A stretch of 5,503 nucleotides of DNA, taken from positions 1-5,503 of the forward strand of contig JAIRLL010000274.1 in NCBI GenBank assembly GCA_031259505.1, written 5' to 3'. The position numbers were made by a program, and so were the translations under genes. Positions 1-5,503 of the stretch are shown piece after piece. Within the stretch, counting starts at the first letter, position 1; every line of letters begins with the position of its first letter. The notes under the pieces were generated by a model. The model did no database searches, had not been told where the DNA came from, and worked only from the letters and a program-made list of their open reading frames with translations. The stretch comes from Tannerella sp. (GTDB taxonomy: Bacteria; Bacteroidota; Bacteroidia; Bacteroidales; Tannerellaceae).

Positions 1-574
1 TCACACTCATATAGTTGTGCATAATAAGACTTCTAAAGTCCGACTCTCCAACTATTTCATGAAACAGTTTGGTCAGTTCTTTCTTGCCATAAAACGCCCG
101 AAAAATCAGGAACAGTTCCTTTTCCTTGATTTCATGCAACAAATCGCAATTCAATCCTTCTCGCAGATAAAAAATCATGCTGCTCAAAAAAGTGTCCAGC
201 GGATAGCGGACAGGAATAGTGTTCAGCGGTTCGATGTCTTCAAAGTCGCTGCCCATTTGCTGGATAAACAGTTTGTCGCAAACCGACCGCAACATTTTAA
301 ATGAAAATATCACCAGTTCACTGTCTTGTCTCACTTCATACGAAAATACACAACCTTTGGGTATCAGGATAATGCCGTCGGTCAACAATTTCCTTGTTAC
401 TACTTCTACCGTGTGAAAGTGTATATTTCCATCCAGCAGAAATAAAAGATTATGATTTTTCTCACTGTTAAAATTAATTTTCCCTTCTGCATTCACCTTG
501 ATGTGTTTGAATCCGATAGATTCATCCGTCATTTCTTTGTTGCTGTTAAGGAAATTATTTTCATAATTCATCAT
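1..574 (-). CDS. AraC-family transcriptional regulator, N-terminal part (runs off left edge)
   Basis: The minus strand is open without a stop from ATG at 574 down to position 1, giving 191 codons plus one base. Residues about 40-95 resemble the small beta-barrel (cupin-like) sensing domain of AraC regulators, with LLFLLDGNIHF at 43-53 and GIILIPKG at 67-74. Residues about 125-191 form the helical linker typical of Bacteroidetes members, with FLIFRAFYGKKELTKLFHEI at 155-174. The paired helix-turn-helix domain that would bind DNA should follow beyond the window, so family membership rests on the N-terminal half only. ATG 574 is the first usable start; the next codon (571) and ATG 550-region codons are alternatives. 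The leader is A/T-rich with no clear ribosome binding site. The ligand is unknown. The gene faces away from metF across about 980 bp, so its target is not evident. Confidence is good for family, none for specific role. Confidence 0.78.
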   Translation of the reverse strand, partial: MMNYENNFLNSNKEMTDESIGFKHIKVNAEGKINFNSEKNHNLLFLLDGNIHFHTVEVVTRKLLTDGIILIPKGCVFSYEVRQDSELVIFSFKMLRSVCDKLFIQQMGSDFEDIEPLNTIPVRYPLDTFLSSMIFYLREGLNCDLLHEIKEKELFLIFRAFYGKKELTKLFHEIVGESDFRSLIMHNYMSV

Positions 575-770
575 ACCATTATTTTTTATTTAGTTCACTA
601 CATTTTAAAATTCACATTTTATTCATCAAATTATTTGAGTTTTCTGTACCTCAATAATTCTATTTTGATTATCAGAATTTACCCGAACAAAACATCAGGC
701 AAGCGCGATTTTGATTTCACATAAACTGCGCATTGGTGCACACACTGCGTAAATTTATCCTGTTTTTTTT

Positions 771-792
771 CGTCCCCGTTTCACGACGGACG
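771..792. repeat. Hairpin-forming inverted repeat in a GC-richer patch
   Basis: CGTCC at 771-775 pairs with GGACG at 788-792. Inside it, CGT at 777-779 pairs with ACG at 783-785 around a TTC loop, giving eight base pairs with a small asymmetric internal loop. It is not followed by a T-run on either strand (on the minus strand it is followed by A's), so it does not look like a rho-independent terminator. Its role is unknown. Confidence 0.4.
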
Positions 793-1001
793 GCAAGCAG
801 ACAGCAAAATCAAAAAAAAACAAATTCGTATAAAACTACAACCGTTACTGTTCCTTCATTTATTATCCTCCTTTCTTTTATTCTGTTCATTTACAAATTA
901 TACTGTTATCTATTATCTCAACGATATCTTTCAATAAATAATTAACCAAAAAATATCTTCTTTATCTTATTTTGTCCGCCTTTCTCAGGCTTCATTCATC
1001 T

Positions 1002-1026
1002 ACTTTGTTTATACAGTACAAAGTTA
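1002..1026 (-). promoter_or_regulatory. Dyad ACTTTG-N11-CAAAGT with minus-strand -7 box, possible AraC-gene promoter
   Basis: On the minus strand 1026-1019 reads TAACTTTG, an exact match to the Bacteroides -7 element TAnnTTTG. It is the only such match on this strand between the AraC start and about 1400. A -33 element at the expected distance is not clear. The same bases form the right arm of an inverted repeat, ACTTTG (1002-1007) and CAAAGT (1019-1024), and ACTTTG recurs at 1059-1064. If used, the transcript would have a leader of roughly 430 nt before the AraC start at 574, which is long. The dyad could be an operator, but the arms may resemble each other only because both look like -7 boxes. 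Confidence 0.3.
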
Positions 1027-1151
1027 CAACTTTTTTGACAATTATTTTTCTTAAATCAACTTTGTTTTTTCTATTTTCGATGAATGATTTGTTATAAATA
1101 AAAAAAATGACTTGTATAACGCTTATAATCAAATGTTTAAATCCGACGCCC

Positions 1152-1273
1152 TATCAGGGATATAATGTTTTGCGTGACATATATATATATATCTTTGATT
1201 ATCAATTATTTCAATGTATACAAAAGCAATTGTCCCTGTCATTTTTTTTAGAGAATATAATTGTTATCAGGGA
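1152..1273. repeat. Direct repeat TATCAGGGA with an inverted partial copy
   Basis: TATCAGGGA occurs at 1152-1160 and 1265-1273 in the same orientation. An inverted partial copy, TCCCTG, lies at 1233-1238, and the first copy is itself part of a small dyad, CCCT-ATC-AGGG (1149-1159). Such 9-base repeats in short AT-rich DNA could be protein-binding sites or chance. Confidence 0.35.
1169..1197 (+). promoter_or_regulatory. Promoter-like element overlapping an AT microsatellite
   Basis: TTTG at 1169-1172 is followed after 17 bases by TATCTTTG at 1190-1197, an exact TAnnTTTG match. The spacer contains seven AT units (1179-1192). The spacing is shorter than the usual 19-23 of Bacteroides promoters. 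No gene starts soon downstream except a 23-codon open frame from ATG at about 1213. It might give a longer metF leader or a small RNA, or be coincidental in AT-rich DNA. Confidence 0.2.
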
Positions 1274-1437
1274 AAAAACGGCTGAAAAAGCGCAATTCCT
1301 CAAATTATCACGAAAATAGTTTGATTTACTGCGATAGTATTTTTTATGTCAATTTTCACTAATCAATACGTGTAATATTTCAACCAAATATGTGTGATTT
1401 GTAAACAGCGGTGATTTTCAAATCCGAAAATAAAGAG

Positions 1438-1467
1438 GCGAATATTCGCAAAAAAGCAATATTCGCA
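1438..1467. promoter_or_regulatory. Paired palindromes upstream of metF, candidate operator
   Basis: GCGAATATTCGC at 1438-1449 is a perfect 12-bp palindrome. The 10-mer AATATTCGCA at 1441-1450 is repeated exactly at 1458-1467, 17 bp downstream, inside a near-palindrome (GCAATATTCGC, 1456-1466). A weaker third copy, ATATTCG, is at 1522-1528. The two main copies sit about 43 and 60 bp before the predicted metF transcription start and overlap the expected -33 region, where a regulator could act. Which regulator is unknown; a methionine- or folate-related control is only a guess from the adjacent gene. Confidence 0.45.
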
Positions 1468-1488
1468 TCATTTTATGGTAAATTTTCC

Positions 1489-1496
1489 TACATTTG
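1489..1496 (+). promoter_or_regulatory. -7 box (TACATTTG) of the predicted metF promoter
   Basis: TACATTTG matches the Bacteroides -7 consensus TAnnTTTG exactly and lies 55 bp before the metF ATG. Transcription would start near 1503, giving a leader of about 50 nt. The -33 element is weak (TTCG at 1462-1465). The box supports the ATG at 1552, because the in-frame starts further upstream (GTG 1411, ATG 1498) would lie before the transcript begins. Confidence 0.5.
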
Positions 1497-1551
1497 CATG
1501 TGGATTGAAGCCTGCGTGCGGATATTCGAACATAAAATACGGACAATCAAT

Positions 1552-2502
1552 ATGAAAGTTATAAATCTGATAAAAGAAAGCAGAACGACAGCGTTCTCGT
1601 TCGAGATATTGCCTCCGCTTAAAGGACATAGTATCACGAATTTATACACGATAATAGACAAACTGCGCGAGTTTGATCCGAAATTCATCAGCATCACGTC
1701 GCATCACAGTGAGTGGGTTGAGAAGGTGGTATCAAACGGCTGCATCCGTAAAGTAAACGTGCGGAAGCGTCCGGGATCGGTTGCGATCGCTTCGGCGATA
1801 CAAAACCGCTACGGGATTACGGCCGTGCCGCATGTCATCTGCAAAGGCTTTACGAAAGAAGAAACGGAATACGCCCTGATAGACTTGCATTTTCTGGGTG
1901 TATACGATTTGCTGCTGCTGCGCGGCGACATCAAATCGTTTGACGCAGGCCTGCAGGCCGAATTGTATCATGACCACGCGACCGACCTGCAGCAGCAGGT
2001 AAATCGGTTCAATCAGGGTATTGCGCTGGACGACTCTGTCTTTGAACGCTTCGAAACGCCTTTTTCGTACGGCATGGCATGTTATCCCGAAAAACATGAA
2101 GAAGCGCCCAACATGGAATCGGATATATATTATGCAAAGGAAAAAGTGAAACACGGTGCGGATTACTTGATTACGCAGATGTTTTTCGACAACGCAAAAT
2201 ATTACGCCTTTGTGGAACGCATGCGCAACGACGGCATCGACGTACCGATTATTCCGGGCATTAAACCCATCGTATTCAGGAATCAACTGACGGTACTGCC
2301 CAAAGTGTTCCGGACGGATATTCCCGAGCCGCTGGCATCGGAATTGCGGAAATGCCATACCGACGACGAAGCGCGGGCCACCGGCATCGAATGGACGATA
2401 CAGCAGTGCCGGGATTTGATTGCACACGGTGTGCCCGGCCTGCATTTTTACACGTATCTGGCAAGCGAAAGCGTGTATCAAATTGCAAAAGCGGTTTACT
2501 GA
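1552..2502 (+). CDS. metF: 5,10-methylenetetrahydrofolate reductase (MetF)
   Basis: MetF is a cytosolic flavoenzyme that uses FAD and a reduced nicotinamide cofactor to reduce 5,10-methylene-THF to 5-methyl-THF, the methyl donor for methionine synthase. The 316-residue product matches the usual length of Bacteroidetes MetF and spans the whole TIM-barrel domain. Family motifs are in order: FSFEILPP at 15-22, with Glu18 aligning with the catalytic Glu28 of E. coli MetF; PHVIC near 93-97; LRGD at 123-126, whose Asp aligns with E. coli Asp120; YPEKHEEA at 178-185; ITQMFFD at 207-213, with the folate-contacting Gln; IIPGIKP at 233-239; and LHFYTY at 297-302. The frame stays open upstream to GTG 1411, but homology begins at MKVINLI, and a -7 box lies inside the extension, so ATG 1552 is chosen. 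It is probably first in a transcript with the two genes downstream. Nothing suggests loss of function. Confidence 0.95.
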   Translation: MKVINLIKESRTTAFSFEILPPLKGHSITNLYTIIDKLREFDPKFISITSHHSEWVEKVVSNGCIRKVNVRKRPGSVAIASAIQNRYGITAVPHVICKGFTKEETEYALIDLHFLGVYDLLLLRGDIKSFDAGLQAELYHDHATDLQQQVNRFNQGIALDDSVFERFETPFSYGMACYPEKHEEAPNMESDIYYAKEKVKHGADYLITQMFFDNAKYYAFVERMRNDGIDVPIIPGIKPIVFRNQLTVLPKVFRTDIPEPLASELRKCHTDDEARATGIEWTIQQCRDLIAHGVPGLHFYTYLASESVYQIAKAVY

Positions 2503-2542
2503 CGAACGGGAAGCGGCGTATTCACTATATAATATATGTACG

Positions 2543-3679
2543 ATGTTTTTCAGAGATGTCACAGGTCAGGACAAGTTGAAACGTCAACTGATTCAGTTGG
2601 CGCAAGAGGGATTTATTCCGCACGCAAGGCTGTTTTGCGGATCGGCAGGCTACGGCGCGTTTCCGCTGGCGCTGGCTTACGCCCGTTACCTGAATTGTCG
2701 CGAACGAACGGACACGGACAGTTGCGGACACTGCCCGTCGTGCCTGAAATACACCGCTCTTGCTCATCCGGACCTTCATTTTGTGTTTCCGATGGTGAAA
2801 GCCGACAGGGAAAAGGATGAAGACGTTTGTTGCGACAATCACCTGTCCGAATGGCGCGATTTCCTGAAAACACGTACTTACTTCGATTTGAGCGAATGGC
2901 AGAATTATCTGAATACCAGCAAGACGGCGGTGATTTATGCGAATGAGGGCAATATGCTGTTCCACAAAGTCAGCATGAAGATTTACGAGGCGGACTACCG
3001 CGTGCTGTTTATCTGGATACCTGAGTGCATGAAAGACGAATGTGCAAACAAACTGCTCAAAATCATCGAAGAACCTCCTAAAAACACGCTTGTCTTCATG
3101 GTGTCGGAAGAACCTGACAATATACTCGGCACGGTTTTGTCGCGCCTGCAACGGCTGAATCTTCCGCCAATCGAGACGGACGCCCTTGCTCGCGTCGCTG
3201 AAGAGAAATTTGGCATTGACCCGTCGCAATCGTGGCAGTTTGCACACATCGCACAAGGCGACTGTCTGAAACTGGCGGACGTCATACAGACCAGCGACGA
3301 AAACAAATTATTCCTGGAACTGTTTATAAGCATCATGCGCAACGCATGGACAAGGAGCGTGAAGGATATGAAAGTCCTGACGGAAAAACTGGACAGATTC
3401 GGCAGAGACAGGCAAATACGCTTCCTGAGATATTGTCAGCGGCTTATACGTGAAAATTTCATGTGCCGTTTTCATGTCCGGGAAATAAATTACATGAATC
3501 GGGAAGAAGAAATATTTTCCGCGAAATTTGCAGAATATGTAAACGAAATGAATGTGTATGAGTTTGTCAGTGAACTGACCGAGGCGGAACGGCATATCGC
3601 CCAAAATGTCAATTCAAAAATGGTCTTTTTCGACCTTTCGCTGCGTATCGCCGTATTAATCAGAAGAAAAGAAGAGTAA
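2543..3679 (+). CDS. holB: DNA polymerase III subunit delta' (clamp-loader ATPase-like subunit)
   Basis: Delta' is the stator of the clamp loader, which opens and loads the beta sliding clamp during replication; it has the AAA+ fold but usually does not hydrolyse ATP. The 378-residue product fits Bacteroidetes delta'. The start FRDVTGQDKLKRQL is typical. The P-loop position GSAGYGA (33-39) lacks the Walker Lys-Ser/Thr, as expected for delta'. Cys52, 61, 64 and 67 form the zinc module with C-x8-C-x2-C-x2-C spacing, as in E. coli HolB. NKLLKIIEEPP (169-179) is the family signature and ILGTVLSR (194-201) is the sensor/SR region. The C-terminal 150 residues are a helical collar-type domain of low conservation. 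ATG 2543 is preferred because upstream codons of the longer frame overlap metF and lack homology. It lies 40 bp after metF with no terminator between, and 2 bp before the lipoprotein gene. A tau/gamma (DnaX) identity is unlikely given its length and missing P-loop Lys. Confidence 0.88.
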   Translation: MFFRDVTGQDKLKRQLIQLAQEGFIPHARLFCGSAGYGAFPLALAYARYLNCRERTDTDSCGHCPSCLKYTALAHPDLHFVFPMVKADREKDEDVCCDNHLSEWRDFLKTRTYFDLSEWQNYLNTSKTAVIYANEGNMLFHKVSMKIYEADYRVLFIWIPECMKDECANKLLKIIEEPPKNTLVFMVSEEPDNILGTVLSRLQRLNLPPIETDALARVAEEKFGIDPSQSWQFAHIAQGDCLKLADVIQTSDENKLFLELFISIMRNAWTRSVKDMKVLTEKLDRFGRDRQIRFLRYCQRLIRENFMCRFHVREINYMNREEEIFSAKFAEYVNEMNVYEFVSELTEAERHIAQNVNSKMVFFDLSLRIAVLIRRKEE

Positions 3680-3681
3680 AA

Positions 3682-4680
3682 ATGAATAAGCGAATCATTC
3701 CCGTACTTCTTTCGGTATGCCTGCTCGCCGGATGCGACCGTTCCGCAACCGTGAAGAGCAGAAACGACTCCACGAGGCCGATGCATATCCACCGTTTCGA
3801 CAGAGATTTGTTTCATCTGATTTCGTCGAATGCACCCGAACCGGACGAGCAGTTTACGGCCGAATATGCGGCCATGCTGAAAGTCGTCGGACTGGGTATC
3901 TTAAAACGGCAGGATACGCAGACCGCCGTTTTTTACGACCATCTGATCAACTACTACTCCGAACCTGCGCTGTACAAACTGTATGAAGATGCGCTGGAAA
4001 AATACGACCGCATCGAATCGCTGGAAGCGGAACTCGGAGAGGGTTTCGCCCGTCTGCATGACGTTTTTCCGGCGATGCAAATCCCTGCCGTATATATGCA
4101 TGTGTCCGGATTCGGGCAAAATCTGCTTGTCGACGACAGCCTGCTCTCGCTCTCCATCGACAAATACATGGGCGAAGACTACCCGCTCTATCAGGATTTT
4201 TTCAGTTCGTATCAACGACAGAGGATGAATCCCGAAAACGTCGTTGCTGACTATCTGACAGCATGGCTGCTTTCGGAATATCCTTTTCGCGGCAACGACC
4301 GCGTGCTGCTCGAACGCATGATATACGAAGGGAAAATAAAATATGTGATCAGCCGGATGCTGCCTCGCGTTGTTCCGGAATCGTTGATGGGGTATACAGC
4401 GGACGACTTGCGGTGGTGCAAACGAAACGAAGGGGAACTGTGGCGTCTGATCATTGAACGAAAGCATTTGTACACGCCTGATCATGTAACTGTCATGAAA
4501 TATTTTTCCGATGCGCCCTCCACTTTTATTTCCGGCGATGCGCCGGGCTGCCTTGGCGCCTGGACGGGCTGGCAAATCGTCTCGCAGTACATGAAAAAGA
4601 CGAAAGCCTCCCTGCCTGAATTGATGGGCAACCCGGATTTTCAGGACATCCTTGCCAGATCGAAATACAGACCGAAGTGA
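3682..4680 (+). CDS. gldB: GldB-like lipoprotein (gliding motility lipoprotein family)
   Basis: The 332-residue product begins with a lipoprotein signal: a short basic start (NKR), a hydrophobic stretch, and the lipobox LLAGC with Cys18 as the predicted lipidated residue, so it should be anchored in the envelope. The rest resembles GldB over its length: RFDRDLF at 38-44, a YMHVSGFGQN segment at 138-147, SLSIDKYMGEDYPLY at 156-170, MIYEGKIKYV at 213-222, GYTADDLRWCKRNE at 237-250, GAWTGWQIV at 292-300 and the C-terminal SKYRPK. In Flavobacterium johnsoniae GldB is required for gliding, but homologues are common in non-gliding Bacteroidales, where the role is not settled; this window has no other gld gene. 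The start follows the delta' stop by 2 bp, with purine-rich GAAGAG just before, suggesting translational coupling. Identification is by recalled family similarity, so the exact function is uncertain. Confidence 0.82.
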   Translation: MNKRIIPVLLSVCLLAGCDRSATVKSRNDSTRPMHIHRFDRDLFHLISSNAPEPDEQFTAEYAAMLKVVGLGILKRQDTQTAVFYDHLINYYSEPALYKLYEDALEKYDRIESLEAELGEGFARLHDVFPAMQIPAVYMHVSGFGQNLLVDDSLLSLSIDKYMGEDYPLYQDFFSSYQRQRMNPENVVADYLTAWLLSEYPFRGNDRVLLERMIYEGKIKYVISRMLPRVVPESLMGYTADDLRWCKRNEGELWRLIIERKHLYTPDHVTVMKYFSDAPSTFISGDAPGCLGAWTGWQIVSQYMKKTKASLPELMGNPDFQDILARSKYRPK

Positions 4681-4817
4681 TTCGGGATTCGGCGATATAA
4701 AAAGCCAAAGAGACGGCAGCGCGAAAAAAAAGCATGAATCATGACACGGAAAAAATCCATGAATCCTTGAATTTTGCCCCCCTAATCGTTCGGAACAGCG
4801 AAAAAAAGTGCATTTTT

Positions 4818-4851
4818 ATTGTGAAGGGATTGGAAAAAAAACGTATTTTTG
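4818..4851 (+). promoter_or_regulatory. Predicted promoter of the gene at 4895
   Basis: TATTTTTG at 4844-4851 matches the Bacteroides -7 element exactly. An ATTG at 4818-4821, 22 bases upstream, fits a weak -33 element. Transcription would start near 4858, leaving a leader of about 37 nt, so the downstream gene may be a separate unit from the metF cluster. Confidence 0.5.
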
Positions 4852-4855
4852 GGCG

Positions 4856-4874
4856 CGCTTAGTTTAATTGAGCG
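4856..4874 (+). repeat. Small stem-loop at the predicted 5' end of the next transcript
   Basis: CGCTTAG (4856-4862) can pair with TTGAGCG (4868-4874) around a TTTAA loop, with two G-T wobbles. It coincides with the predicted transcript start, so it could affect stability of the 5' end, or be chance. Confidence 0.25.
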
Positions 4875-4894
4875 TTACGAACGAATCAGTCATT

Positions 4895-5503
4895 ATGGCT
4901 AAAAACAAGAAAAGAAAGAAAACGTCATCGACGCATCTTCCGAAGACGCTTGTGCCGGTAAAACATTCCCAGGCCTATCTGGAAGCATGTTATGCTGCCG
5001 CGCGGCGCATCTTCCAGGCAATAGGCGAAGATGCGTCGGCGTTCGACTCGTTCACCAAACGTCAGAAACAGGACATTTTCCGTATCATGATGCTGCCCCC
5101 GCGCATCTCTGCCATGCCCGGACACATGGTGCCGAGGCAATATGTTCGCTACATACAGGAGGAGCTGATACAGTATCTGAAGCGAATGTATTTTGACGAG
5201 AAAACGGGAGTGACGTGGATGGACATGGTCACCGTCGGACAGGCGATGGTGCTCATCTTCTCCACAGAAACGTACACGAACAAATTGCCGGCCCGCCAAC
5301 GCGAGATTGTCGAGCGGCTGCACAACGCGTTCGAAAATCAGGACATCTTCGTTCAGGTTCAGGAGATGGTGGCCAGGCATATCAAAACTACGCTGATGAT
5401 GCTCTCGCAGCCGAATTTCCGCATCTACGGTCAAAGCATTGGCGAACATCGACCTACCGGTAAGGCCTGCCTCATACAGATAGTGCGCATCACGACGCAC
5501 GAA
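4895..5503 (+). CDS. Uncharacterised protein, N-terminal part (runs off right edge)
   Basis: ATG at 4895 opens a frame of 203 codons with no stop before the window ends. I do not recognise the family. The first 10 residues are very basic (MAKNKKRKK), followed by a predicted soluble, mostly helical region rich in Met, Gln, Arg and Ile. Segments that look structured include AYLEACYAAARRIFQAIGED (27-46), QDIFRIMMLPPRIS (59-72), QYVRYIQEELIQYLKRMYF (83-101) and REIVERLHNAFENQDIFVQV (137-156). There is no signal peptide, no transmembrane segment and no catalytic motif I can name. Codon use is like its neighbours and the frame is preceded by a good promoter, so the gene is probably real. The basic N-terminus could contact nucleic acid, but that is only a guess. 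A long antisense frame over 4925-5500 is considered its shadow. Confidence 0.75.
   Translation, partial: MAKNKKRKKTSSTHLPKTLVPVKHSQAYLEACYAAARRIFQAIGEDASAFDSFTKRQKQDIFRIMMLPPRISAMPGHMVPRQYVRYIQEELIQYLKRMYFDEKTGVTWMDMVTVGQAMVLIFSTETYTNKLPARQREIVERLHNAFENQDIFVQVQEMVARHIKTTLMMLSQPNFRIYGQSIGEHRPTGKACLIQIVRITTHE

Larger units (their letters stand above)
575..1437. other. Long AT-rich intergenic region without a convincing gene
   Basis: This stretch separates the AraC-family gene from metF. Short open frames exist on both strands, but they have low-complexity Phe/Ile/Lys/Tyr-rich translations, no recognisable domain and no coding-like composition, so I do not call them genes. What can be seen: a GC-richer patch with a hairpin (about 700-800), a dyad with a minus-strand promoter-like box (1002-1026), a small CCCT/AGGG dyad and repeats of TATCAGGGA (1149-1273), and an AT dinucleotide run (1179-1192). 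No tRNA, riboswitch or rho-independent terminator is evident. It could carry regulatory sites, an untranslated leader or a small RNA, or be decayed sequence. Confidence 0.7.
4681..4894. other. Intergenic stretch after gldB, no clear terminator
   Basis: About 214 bp without a gene. A short dyad CATGA-A-TCATG lies at 4733-4743, and CATGAATC is repeated at 4758-4765. There are A-runs and a C-run (CCCCCC near 4777-4782), but no GC-rich stem followed by T's, so the end of the upstream transcript is not apparent. The right half carries a promoter candidate for the next gene. Confidence 0.6.

Noticed and set aside
17..724. Plus-strand open frames over the AraC-family gene
   Set aside because: They are short overlapping frames antisense to the continuous 191-codon minus-strand frame with AraC-like segments.
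771..830. Hairpin near a T/A run as a rho-independent terminator
   Set aside because: On neither strand is the stem directly followed by a T-run, and no gene ends nearby.
1107..1319. 70-codon plus-strand open frame in the intergenic region
   Set aside because: Its translation is low-complexity and AT-driven, without a domain, and it spans the AT microsatellite and repeats.
1411..1551. 47-codon upstream extension of metF from GTG 1411
   Set aside because: It has no similarity to MetF, contains the candidate operator and the -7 box, and would lie largely before the predicted transcription start.
1732..2562. Long open frame (276 codons) on the minus strand across metF
   Set aside because: It is antisense to a clear metF, has no recognisable domain and reflects codon composition of the real gene.
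2525..3256. Long minus-strand open frame across the delta' gene
   Set aside because: It is antisense to a well-supported gene with conserved motifs and has no family features of its own.
3901..4575. Minus-strand open frame across the GldB-like gene
   Set aside because: It is a shadow of a real gene, with an Arg/His/Phe-rich, domain-free translation.
4925..5500. Minus-strand open frame of 191 codons at the right edge
   Set aside because: The plus-strand frame has a promoter, a natural start and more protein-like composition; the antisense frame is rich in His and Arg and shows no motif.

Overview
This looks like chromosomal DNA of a Bacteroidota bacterium, most likely a Bacteroidales member. 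Three things point there: the protein families (a Bacteroidetes-type MetF, a delta' clamp-loader subunit and a GldB-type lipoprotein), the absence of clear Shine-Dalgarno sequences with A-rich leaders instead, and several matches to the Bacteroides -7 promoter element TAnnTTTG. Genes are moderately GC-balanced and the intergenic DNA is very AT-rich. The code appears standard. No RNA gene, CRISPR array, insertion sequence or phage gene is visible.

Layout. Positions 1-574 (minus strand) hold the N-terminal 191 codons of an AraC-family transcription regulator that runs off the left edge; its DNA-binding domain lies outside. Positions 575-1551 are a long AT-rich intergenic region between this regulator and metF. 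It holds no convincing gene but has several dyads, a TA microsatellite, a GC-richer patch with a hairpin, and a palindrome pair just ahead of metF. Positions 1552-4680 (plus strand) are a tight cluster: metF (5,10-methylenetetrahydrofolate reductase), 40 bp, the DNA polymerase III delta' subunit, 2 bp, then a GldB-like lipoprotein. Positions 4681-4894 are a short intergenic stretch with a good promoter candidate. From 4895 to the right edge is the first 203 codons of a protein I do not recognise.

How it fits together. The cluster joins one-carbon metabolism (methyl-THF for methionine synthesis), chromosome replication (clamp loading) and an envelope lipoprotein. The spacing suggests one transcript from the metF promoter, with no visible terminator inside. 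The functions are not obviously linked, so this looks like a housekeeping operon rather than a dedicated system. I see no strong candidate for a new biological system. The items most worth a second look are the paired palindromes at the metF promoter (1438-1467), the dyad at the putative promoter of the AraC gene (1002-1026), and the unidentified gene at the right edge.
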